DNA of 64,000 bases, from contig CAIIXF020000007.1 in NCBI GenBank assembly GCA_903813345.2, positions 12,506,714 to 12,570,713 of the forward strand, written 5' to 3'. A model generated the notes under the pieces. The model did no database searches. It was not told where the DNA came from and saw nothing but the letters and a program-made list of their open reading frames with translations. The stretch is from Owenia fusiformis (lineage: Eukaryota > Annelida > Polychaeta > Sabellida > Oweniidae). The position numbers and the translations under genes are program-made. Numbering within the stretch: position 1 is the first letter of the stretch; every line of letters begins with the position of its first letter. This document shows, piece by piece, positions 23,726 to 34,700 of this stretch.

Positions 23726-24230
23726 GTTGTAATGTTTGTATTCAGGTCAGTTCTAATTCAGTCTAAAAACTAAGCCTGCCTCACTGACAGAGACCGGGAC
23801 AGTTACATTAGGTATGTGTTGCTGAAGTGAAACTGCACTCTACTTCATAAGTTGTAATATTTGTACTCCGGTCAGTTCTAATTCAGTCAAAAACTAAGCC
23901 TGCCTCACTGATAGAGACCGGTGCAGTTACATATCTAAGTATGTGCTGCTGAAGTGATACTGCACTCTACTTCATAAGTTGTAATATTTGTACTCCGGTC
24001 AGTTCTAATTCAGTCAAAAACTAAGCCTGCCTCACTGATAGAGACCGGTGCAGTTACATATCTAAGTATGTGCTGCTGAAGTGATACTGCACTCTACTTC
24101 ATAAGTTGTAATATTTGTACTCCGGTCAGTTCTAATTCAGTCAAAATCTAAGCCTGCCTCACTGATAGAGACAGGGGCAGTTACATATCTAGGTATATGC
24201 AGCTGAAGTGACACTGCACAAACAGTGACT
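23726..24230 (+). repeat. 127-bp tandem repeat, four copies
   Basis: Units begin 'gttgtaatatttgtactccg' at 23,726, 23,851, 23,978 and 24,105 (period 125-127 bp). Each holds 'agttctaattcagtc', 'aagcctgcctcactgata' and 'gctgctgaagtgatactgca'. Copies 2-4 are nearly identical; the first is more diverged. The array starts about 290 bp after the stop codon of the type II membrane-protein model and could lie in its 3' UTR or downstream. Confidence 0.85.
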
Positions 24231-26936
24231 ACAGGAAAATTTGATGCCGATTTTTTTAAATCGCCAAAAATAAAAAACTTTCGTCATCCAGAAGCAGGGG
24301 ATTGTCGGTTGTCAAACTTATCTAAGGGAGTGTACGTCTTGATCTAGTATTTGCAAAACAATAAGGCGTTTCGAATTCATGTTTCTTGAATGATATAACT
24401 TAGGCGCAATATCCTGGTTAAACAAAACTGTTTAAAATTCGGGAAACAGTTTTCTCACGCACCGAGTGTGGTACACAATCGGCTATTACTCGATGTAAAA
24501 TCTCAAATACACTTTGTTCCAAATCTCAGCCCTCCAAGAATTTCAGTGTAATAAAACAAAACATCTTTCTGTCAAATTCAAAAAACTCACACAAAAACAA
24601 AAACTTTTTACATATATGGAGGGGCAAATATTTCCCGTTCTTTGTATTATGTTCACATATCTTCATGAAGTCCCAATACAGGTTTTTAATAGAGCTACTT
24701 TCCTTATATCGCGGAATAAACAAAGCTATGGTAAATCCGATGTTTTTAACGAAGACGTAGATTGAGAAATTATTTGAGAAATATGCGTCCGCGCACCTAT
24801 CGTACAGATAACTCCGGGACAGATCATATGGAAGTACGTGGAAGGGAGAAGTCAGTAAAAATTTCTGCCCAAAGATGTAGACATACTTCTTACTACTTCC
24901 TATATTCCAATAGCAGAGTAGTGCCCAACTAATGTAACCAAAGCTTTAATAAGTTGTTTTGTTCTCAGAGGGAAAATAGATGAGACTTTTTTTATAGAAT
25001 TAGCACAGACTTACTTTTGAATTTCAAGAACTTGTGATGCTGTTTAATTTTACTCAATGCCCTCTGGCATCAGATGTCATCCAAATTCGAATATCCCTGT
25101 TTTGAGGAGTATGCACAGTTCAAAGCATCAGATTCCAAAAAGTCAAACGTCGATTGAAAAAGTTTGAATAACTTACGAAGCACTATTGCTTGTGACATTT
25201 AAGTTGTATGTATATACGTACCATCAGCACAAGGGTGTAGCCAGTACAAGGTTGGAGAAGGCAAGGCAATTTAAAATTATTGAGTTGAAATAAATCGTAT
25301 ACTTAGATCATATTTAATCCTAGTGTTGGATATTTTCAATATCACACAGTCAGTTTAGAATATTATAGTCTGAGTTAGTATTTCTGGAGAATCGGTGAAC
25401 TCGCCTGCCTCGTGCCTGGCTACGCCCCGATGTCGTGGATGACCTCTGCTGTGACGTTTGTCATTTGACCTTTATTATTTTTCATGCTTGTGTAACATGT
25501 CAACTTTTCTCCAAGCAGATTGGCATGCACGTTGTACAGCCATGCTTTCAATTTTGCAGCTGCTTGGAGTATTCTGGGAATCTCAAATAAGAGTCTCAGT
25601 TTACAAGCATCTGTCCCAGATCCTCAGTGCCTGGGATTCTGTTGAAACGCGACGACGCTGTTTCAGCTTCTCTGAAATCTAACGCTTTTCTTGATTCAAA
25701 TCACTCAAAGTAGGATTTAATTTGGACATTGGATTGGTAAGGTTGATTTTTTCTATTGTCTTAGCAATTTTTATCTTAATTTTCCTTGTCAATTCTAGCA
25801 TTATCTTTTTCGTCCTAGATCATTTACGTCTTAAAAGCGGAACTATTAAAACTATCGGTATTGTAATTTCGTAAAAATGAACAAATCTGTAGAATTGATG
25901 TGAAAAAGATTTGAGATTTGCATTTGCTGTGACGTCATCGTTTTGTGCCTTTATGGTTTGACCGATCACGATAACTTGCATACAAGATATTAGGAAAAAA
26001 TGGCACTGGCGTTTGTCTAAATCTATTGATGACTAGATCAAGAGTTAGGGGCGTCCAAAGTTTAAATTGAAAAAAACGTAAATCATATGACGATTCAGTC
26101 ACCATTTCCATCTTAGTTAGTTCATTATACTCTTAGTTCATGTAGCACTCGTGTTATCCGCACCCAGTGATTTTGCGGGCACATTTTGCACTGGGTGTAG
26201 TAGCTATACCACAGTGTGACACTTTTATAAAGTAATTAGCTTGTTCATATCTTTAGTCTTGTGTTAATTGAACATGGTGTCACTTTTGTAACTGTATACA
26301 GGACTAAATTTTAACATTTCAGTGGTGGTCTGAATATATCCAAGAAGAGCTATGTGTGTCTAAAATAATGTTGATCAAAATACTAGTAGTTAAATAATAT
26401 AATAGATCTCTAATATTTTTCTGTAAGGCCATGACTAATATAAATAGTCTGAAGTGGAATCACTTCCTAGGTTAGACGGGTTATTTAAATGTTTCATCCG
26501 GGTGTTTCTTTTAGGCCTTATGTCATTATACATGTCCATATGTCTACAATTAACGCTCGACCAATACATGTAATTATTAATTTACAACATATGGTCCTCC
26601 TACTTATGATTTTATATTACTACAATTTTCATTAATGGCAATTTGGAGGTGAGTTTTGTATTTTGGTGTAAATAAGTAGTTATATGTGAAAGAGTTTTGC
26701 ATTTTTACGTGAATAAATAGAAATACGTGTAATGAAACAGTAATTATGCAATAGTTTAGATTCAGCTGATCATTCAATGATCTTACTTTAAACTCAACTT
26801 AATTTAGACTTAGTTTATAACTTATTACAAGTACAACTCGACTTCAATTTCGAAATATTTTACGTTTTTGTTAGGTTATGTTTGTACGTTTCAGATTCTC
26901 TTTAGCTCCAATCACACGATAGCACCCTGTATCACC
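24231..26936. other. Intergenic region, no gene supported
   Basis: AT-rich. A probable small MITE spans 25,228-25,433 ('gggtgtagccag' near the left end, 'ctggctacgcccc' at the right end). An open frame at about 25,515-25,682 follows a good acceptor-like 'ctccaagcag' but I could find no partner exons, so it is not called. The presumed promoter of the SOUL gene is at the right end. Confidence 0.4.
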
Positions 26937-28966
26937 ATGTATATACTTGCCCTCGTCACGTTAATGGCAGCCTCTGCAGTCATGGCTGATGTACCTGCAT
27001 TCTGCAATGGATACGACTGCCCACGATTCAAGGTTTTAAGGGAAATGCCCGTAAGTCTCTTTTGATCCTATTTTCATGAAAATGAATTCTAAAGTGGCCA
27101 AGATGACGGGTTGGGTCCAACACTTCTGACTTTATTTCATATTTGATCAGAAAATCTCTGAGTCGCATTTTGTGAAATGTAAGATGACGAATATATCAAT
27201 TTGTTGCATTTAGGACTATGAAGTCCGCGAGTACGAGGAATCACGCTGGGTGGGCACTGACGTGTCCGGCGCAAGTTTCAGGCAAGCAGGTCGCAGTGGG
27301 TTCTGGCGTCTTTTCAGATATATCTCAGGAAACAACGTTGCAAGTAAGTACAATTTGACAAGTTTACGTACAAGTGATTCTAGCACATTGAAATATATTT
27401 GTACAAAACAATAAGATTTTTAGATTTTTGGTACCAAAGGGTGCGTTTTGATAACTAGGATTGATGTGGTCATTTGATTATTTTGTGAACCAGATTTCAA
27501 ACTGAGTATGTTTTAGATATTTTGTCAAATGTGATAAATTGTGATAAACTGTGATAAACCATCCATGTTGTAATATCTTTTAATTGTTTCCCCTACGAAT
27601 CATCGTCATACTGTGAATTGCTGCTCAGGAACACTATCAACCATTTACCATTCAGTTAGATCATGAAGAATCCCATTATGAAAACATATTAAAGAAAACT
27701 CGAGAGAGGTGGCATCCCCGGGGTGGCATCGCAGTAGTTGTTTGTGTGTAGGGGATACAAATTATTGGTCACATCATAACTAACATCTGTCTATCCACTC
27801 AGCACCTATGTACACTTTATATAGTTTATTTAATTTGCTTTGGGAATGTAAATAATTAATCGATTTTCTAGACGCCAAAATCCCCATGACTTGTCCTGTG
27901 TTGAGAACCATCTTCCCAAAAGAGGTCGCTGGCAGTGAGGGAAAATACACAACATTATTCTTTCAACCGCTCAACCTACAGGAGATAGGAGGCCCCGCTC
28001 CAAGTGATCCTGACGTGTACCTGCAAGTGGTCCCTAAAGTCGTCATGTATGTAAGGTAGGTACCAACTGTTCAGTTTCGGGGCCTGTGCTATAAGCCGGA
28101 AGGTTAATCGACAATTTTAGTTTATCAATCAAACTGATCGAAAACTATGGTCAACGTGCAAATAGAGTAATAGAAATCTGATAAAAGAACTGGAGAAACT
28201 CCATGAAATTGGAAATCGATTTTTAAAGATCATTCTTCATTTCTAGATCTATTAATTATAAAATGTTGTATACTTTCATAATTATATATATGCAACTTGA
28301 AAGAGCTCCATAATTATGGTATTCGAATTATATCCGACTTGGTTTTGAAAATGAACGAAATCGGTGGAGGTGTATTCAATTTATAGGGAGTTTAAGCTTG
28401 CACATTAATCGAAACGCCAATCTATATATACGTATGACCAATCGCCCATACAAACTCCCTAATAGCCAAATGGGGAGCGATTTCGAATATTCTTCTATCG
28501 TGACCATTACCAATATAAAAGATCCAAGACTGACAAGTTTATTTGATTGATTGCCGGAACACACAGGCGAACAGATAGACTTATCGCTCATCTTTAAAAG
28601 CTCTTCAGAAACATCCGTCGGTGGGATTGTATTAATATTCATCTAAGTTGATACAAATGAGATATGGTTTGCCCTTTATCATGAGGTGTACGAACGAACG
28701 AACGAATGAATAAATATATTTGTTGCATCAATGATTTCCAATTATATGTGTTCATTTATCATTTTGTATCTATTTTCAGGAGTTTCGGCGGATATGCATC
28801 TGAGGACGATTACCTCAATGAGGCAGATATTCTCGCTGCCAGCATTAACAACTCAAGTGCTTATATCAATGACGAATACTATGCCGCTGGTTATGACAGT
28901 CCCTTCAAGTTTTGGAACAGACACAACGAGATCCTCTTTAAAGCCAGAGATAGCCAAAAGGACTAA
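26937..28966 (+). CDS. SOUL family heme-binding protein (HEBP2-like), secreted
   Basis: Complete four-exon gene: 26937-27050, 27214-27343, 27872-28055 and 28780-28966 (615 nt, 204 residues). All introns are GT-AG and the phases are consistent. Residues 1-18 (MYILALVTLMAASAVMAD) are a likely signal peptide, so the protein is probably secreted, unlike vertebrate cytosolic HEBP1. The SOUL fold is recognisable from CPRFKVL, the YEVREYEESRWVGTD start, GFWRLFRYISGNN, the KIPMTCPV segment, and the C-terminal FGGYASEDDYLNEADILAAS and PFKFWNRHNEIL. Length matches the family (about 190-210). Members bind heme or porphyrin. Intron 3 contains a dispersed repeat (28,388-28,455) shared with 2,430-2,490. 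Start chosen because it gives the signal peptide and follows a CACC context. Confidence 0.93.
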
Positions 28967-29509
28967 ATATATAAATAGTATACAGTAAAACGGTTGTAGC
29001 GGTTGTTAACATTTCAAGATTATTTTAACAATGCTAATCAATGGTAGATTAGAGAACTGTTTTTACTGTGCATTATAAACTAATAACAGACTGGCATAAT
29101 GAATGGACCAATGGTTTTGCAAATTTGCTAATAGTTATGATTTTTATAATGCTTTTCTAGTGACCAAATATAATCTTTTAGCTGTATTAGATATCAGATA
29201 TAATATTAATATTATTATTTCTTTCCGATCACTTTGTCTTTTGGGTGCGACTCAATTTTCTTGGGTAGAGATAATCACTATAAAAATATAATATACTACG
29301 AAGGTCGGTGTTGGAACCCTGCTAATTTGAGGGGTCCCAGGAGATACTCAAGTTTCTATTATGCCGGTGTTTTACACTGTTTCTAAGTATGACGTACAAT
29401 CGAAGCAACACCAGTTGCAGTAACCTAGTAACGTCTGAAAGTTGGAACAGAAAATGGTCGAATGTGATTAGCTTGGGAGGAATGTTTGACCACTGTAATT
29501 TGTAACAAG

Positions 29510-30208
29510 ATGTATCCAAAGCAGGAAATAGTGCAACACAGGGGAGCTCCCCACATACAAAATGCGTATCCATCGATTCCAGTTAGTGGTACTCAGCCTA
29601 CGCAAAACATGCAGCCAATACCAGTAGGCGGTACTCCGCCCATGCAGAATATGCCACCGACTGGCCAAGCCAACAACATACCAATGGGAACCCAATCACC
29701 GTATGGACAAACAGGGCAACTAAATGTACAACCGGTGATACCTGTTCACGGATATTCAATGATTACATCGGAATACCGAATACACCAAGCAAGGAACCTC
29801 GCGATTTCTGGAATATTAGGAATAGTGGTTGGAATTGGCTTCACTATATATGCCACAATTGCTGACGGCATGGGCGAATTTATCTATATCGGGCCAATAT
29901 CAATCTGCATTGGAATAGGTATTACAATTCTGGGAGCGTTCATGTATAAAAAAGCAAAGGAATCAGTCGCCACTAATGCAGTTGGACCTAGGAATACTGA
30001 TGTATCAAACATAAATGCTCCACAGCCAACCGTACTAACAGAAGCAAGTCAAGGAGCGTATCCAGCTGCCCTTCCTCCAAATGGGCCTCATGCATCTTCT
30101 CCACTACCAGGTGCAACCTTCCCGACAGCTCCACTGCCAAATAGTCAGCCTCCACCTCCTTATATGCCGCCACCCCCATATTCAGGACAATCTGCAAGGG
30201 GCAACTAA
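29510..30208 (+). CDS. Two-TM proline-rich protein with C-terminal PPPPY motifs (232 aa)
   Basis: Intronless. The ATG at 29,510 is chosen because the paralogue at 36,583 also begins MYP(K/R)QE. The N-terminal 90 residues are rich in Pro, Gln, Asn and Met. Two hydrophobic segments follow (about residues 97-117, ISGILGIVVGIGFTIYATIA, and 126-146, YIGPISICIGIGITILGAFM), then a short basic patch (YKKAK). A proline-rich tail ends in PPPPYMPPPPYSG. PPxY motifs are ligands of WW domains such as those of NEDD4-type ubiquitin ligases, so sorting or ubiquitylation of a small membrane protein is a reasonable guess, not shown. Both tails would face the cytosol. No named family recognised. It lies 0.5 kb after the SOUL gene on the same strand, and an AATAAA follows at 30,323. 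Confidence 0.8.
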   Translation: MYPKQEIVQHRGAPHIQNAYPSIPVSGTQPTQNMQPIPVGGTPPMQNMPPTGQANNIPMGTQSPYGQTGQLNVQPVIPVHGYSMITSEYRIHQARNLAISGILGIVVGIGFTIYATIADGMGEFIYIGPISICIGIGITILGAFMYKKAKESVATNAVGPRNTDVSNINAPQPTVLTEASQGAYPAALPPNGPHASSPLPGATFPTAPLPNSQPPPPYMPPPPYSGQSARGN

Positions 30209-31724
30209 TCATCATTAACTCTATACCAGCACTTCTTTGATAGTATTGGTTTAATGTTATTGAGAACTATTCCAACTATCATACGGCAATTTTGCATTCA
30301 CGATATTTTAACAGCATCATTAAATAAATCAGACCTACGTTTTTATTTATTTAGAATCAGTCTATATCCATTTTGGAACACACTATATCGTAAATGCAAC
30401 GTTTGTACGGTTCACTATTAAAACAAAAATAGATTTTTGTACAACCAATTGATGAGTTGGTACTTTCGTTGATCTTCAAGGTTCTAATTTGACTACACAG
30501 TTCATGTAGAACGGATATTTACACATTTTGCATCAAATATATCCTTTATTCACACATAGCTAGACATAGCTAGGCAAAGTGCGTCCAATATCAGCCACTC
30601 AGAATACGATATTTCACACGGCATACAATTATACAACCGATCATCGCATCCATTGAATGTTTGTCAATGGTTGTCAAGGTGAGAACCAGATTCTACAAAT
30701 TGAAATTGATGCTTTGCAAACTTGACCGTTGCAAAAGGTTTTATAGAAAAGAAGTTCTTTAGATATTTCGTACATTTTAAGTGACATGAAAATATTTTGC
30801 AATGTGTGAAAAGAATTTAAGCCCAAGACTCAATGTATTATGGAATGACCATTCCTTTCAGGGGTTGTTTCCTAAAATTAACAGTCGATGCTGGCGCATC
30901 TCGTGCACATTTTTGAAAGCAAGACCTTCAACGAATGGTCATTCCACATTGCACTGTGTCCTTACTCTCCATTGATATAAATAAATGGAGATTAGGACCA
31001 TAAATTAATAGGTCCTCCTGCCCTTTTACACCGGTTTACTAGAAATAGTAATTAAACTTTCGCATTGCATTTAACCCACTTATACTTAGTGGGCTTTTCC
31101 ATAGGTGACATAAAATACCAGGAGAATATCCCTTTACTGGATCAAACTTATGAATTTAAAGACGAAGGAACAAAATCTGATAAAATGTACATTTTTATAT
31201 TTCTGACTTATTTTTGTATTTATAAGCTTATATTGTATCATATGTTTCAACTAGCTATACTATCAAAACAATTATTACAAGTTTTACTACACACACTCCC
31301 ATTCTAATATCTAGAAATAATGACTCTGCAGATGATTCTTGAATTTTCATTATTTTTGGAACAACTCACTGATATATTCAGTCAATTTTTAAGTCTCAAA
31401 ATCCGGATTTTACGAAAAAATAGGACGGAGTTATGTTTACGCATCACTACACCAGTATTATTTCATGAGTATATCAGAATCTCATTTGATTACGCATTTT
31501 GTACATTACACATGCGTAATAGATTATGTGATCATATTTGTTTTTTAGAAGTGACCCATTTTTCATGGCCCACTTTGTATTTCAGACAAGGTGGCGCACA
31601 TTTCATTTACATTTTAATTTTTCTCGTCCTTTGGAGAATTCTGATGTTGCCACCTCACCTCACATATGGTCTGCCATTAAAGGGTTATACCCCATCCCAT
31701 CCTCGATCATATTTTCCGTTTTGT
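30209..31724. other. Intergenic region, no gene seen
   Basis: Contains a dispersed repeat at about 30,776-30,960 that is related to 4,738-4,890 ('gaatttaagcccaagac', 'ggttgtttcctaaa', 'cattgcactg'). The rest is AT-rich without convincing coding sequence. The right end includes the 3' flank of GH10 gene A. Confidence 0.4.
30323..30328 (+). terminator. Poly(A) signal AATAAA
   Basis: AATAAA 115 bp after the stop codon of the PPPPY membrane-protein gene, in AT-rich sequence. Confidence 0.5.
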
Positions 31725-34700
31725 CTAAACATTATTTTGTAACACATTAAGTTCCTTTTGGATTTTCACGAAATGGGCATGACATTGGATAACATGATCC
31801 ATAAAGCTCTCCAAATTAAGACAATTTTCGAAAAATCTCTTCTCTGCTTCTTCCGTCCGGCTTACATTGACATCTACTTGGGTCAACGTGGAACCTTCTT
31901 TGACAGCAAAAGATTGTGTGTGAAGGACATTGTGTGTACCCCTTGACCTAACGGTGACGTCATAGTTACCATGGAAGGCATTTAGTGATATGGTCTCACT
32001 ATTTGACATGACGGGAAACTTCTCATCGGTCATCCAGTCATTCTTGACCAATTTTTGCCATCTTCTACCAGCGGCGTTGGCCTGAAACATATAACTGTTT
32101 GCAGTAAGAAGGTCAGATTAATGGGGTGTTGTATTCTTAATTAAATGTGAAACGACCCCCTGCTTCCTCATCGATTAGTCACACTACCCTCTCATATTCT
32201 TATAACACCATTTCAGATTTTACTGATGCTGATAAGATCGGAAAAATTCTAACTAAGGGCGTTGAAATGTGAAATGTTCCGACAAACCGTAATAACAATA
32301 TATAGCAAGAAATTAAAACGACTACCCATACCTGGCAGTTTGGACCCTCTGCTAGTGCGGCCGAAGGTCGCCAATGTGCCTGGTCCCAGAAGCCCCAAAG
32401 AAGAACACCCTTTACAGCAGGATGGGCGTAGAAGACCTTCATTGTCTGTTCATACAGGTCAGCTCTCGTGTTAACATTTATCTCTTCTATATCATGCTCA
32501 GTGATCCATATTTCCGCACCCACTTCAGCGAGCGTATCAAGACGTCTCTAAAAAGAGAGAAATGGTTGAGTAATTTACACACATTTTTATGCTATTGTAT
32601 CAAGAGCAATACTCATCGCTCCTATGCTGAATAAACAACATATGATACGCCTGAAATCTTGGTCATCTTTCGATTTCCATCTTAGGATTGTAATAGTGAA
32701 CAAGAAGGAAATAACAGAGAAGGTTTAATGTAGTGATGATTCGGCTGGATTCGTTGGGTAGATCTTCTCAAAGTGAATGTTTGTCCTACATTGTGTATTC
32801 CTGAACGTTTTGACATTAAGCCTCCGAGATTAGATGATGGGTCTTTTTCGCACTATTTTTCTTACTTGCAGCACTCCTGGTGGCGGAACTTTGCCTTGGC
32901 GGAAATGTCCCTGGACTCCGACATGAACATCGACACCCTCCTCTCTAAGACGCCTCACTTGGTTTGCAAGAGCCTGGATGTAGAAATGAACGTTGAAATA
33001 AGCGGATATATAAACATAAGTGCTAAAATTGAAAAGCCAAAAGCATAAGAAAACACGACGAGTGAAATTAGTAACAAGAACATGTGTACAAAATGTCCCC
33101 ATCTATGGGTGATCCCGGCAAATGGTTATCCTAAAAATGAGTAGACAAGACCTTACCGACAGAATTTGAGGACGGAAAATCCAAAATGGCCACCTTAAAA
33201 TTTACCTAGAATGCCAAAAAATTAGTCAGTTCTAGATTTTCATACTAAGAACCACCCCTGAAAATTTGAAATTGATCCGTCACACAGTTAACCAGAAAAC
33301 ATGTAAACAAGACTTTACAGAGGAGATTTGAGGACAGAAAATCCAAAATGGCTGCCTTGACATTTATCCAGAATGCCAAAAAAACGAATATGTTCTAGAT
33401 ATTCATACTAAGAATCATCCCTGAAAATTTGAAATTGATCTATCAAACGGTTCACCTTGAAATGCGTAGACAAGACTTTACAGACAAGATTTTAGGAGAG
33501 AAAATCCAAAATGGCTGCCTTGACATTTACCCAGAATGCCCAACAACTAATCATATCTAGATTTTCATACTAAGAATCGCGTAGACGCGTAGACAAGACT
33601 TTTCAATATGATACAAAGTATTCTCGTGCGCTAACTTTCCTTAAAACATTCAAAATGGCTGACATGACTGAGCTAACAGGTCCAAAACCTAATCAGATCT
33701 AGAATGAAGTGAGCTGAACAAGATGTTAAAGTTTTAAAAGCAACTGTGAAGCCGTTTTTCTTAAAGTTTGCAGACAAGGATTTTAGCATTTGACTTCAAA
33801 ATGGCCGACAGGAAGTAGGTATCGAGTTAATTTTTTTTCATCCACATCTGTTTGCACTCATAAGTTATCCCTGAAAATTTGAAGGCGATATCTGTAGCAG
33901 TTTTGGAGAAAACTGCCGGACGTACGGACGGACAGACGGACATACGGACAGACAGACGGACGCGCCTAGGCCGACAATATGGCCCCACACTATGTGGTGG
34001 GGACATAAAAAGGAAAACAAAATTCCGATATTTTCATTGTACTTAGGATGAAAATTGTTGGATTCTGCATAACAAATATAGTTACAGTAAACTACGGTAT
34101 ATCTACTTCTGGAACTTACAAACGTCAATCTTTGACTTGATATAACTTGAAAATCATTAACGAACAGTTTCACGTTCCCGTCAACTTTTTCAACTTCTCT
34201 AAACACATCAGTCATAAAGTTTGCGTTTCCAGTTTTCTGCTCGAAGAAGAATCCGTGTAGGTCCTCATTGTTAACGTCCCAGTGGACCAGCCTATAGGGA
34301 GGAAGGTTTTAAATATTGTAAGGCGGTCGATACGATGCAAGTTTAAGGAACGTATCGACCGACTTATACTACTGTAACAAGTCGGTATCAACTGAGCAAC
34401 AAGAAGAAAATAATCAAGTTATTTGGAGAAGAAAGATCACACGTGAATACAAAACAGTCAGGAGATATCATAGGTACAAACGTTCATGATGATTGCGTTA
34501 AGATCGTTTTGATAGATGGATTGGTTAATGAATTTACTTCATATGAATACCATAATAAGAAACTAATGTAAATTTAGATAACGATTTTGAAATGTATGTT
34601 TCATAAACGCCCAAAATACGTCACCTTCCTTTGAATCTATCGACAACTCCATTTATTCGAGTAGTCACTTCTTTCCGGACCATTGGGCCTGTCTTATGAC

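Noticed and set aside
25515-25682. Open frame after a good acceptor-like 'ctccaagcag', as a terminal exon
   Set aside because: No upstream exon with a matching donor and phase was found, and the translation resembles no protein I know.
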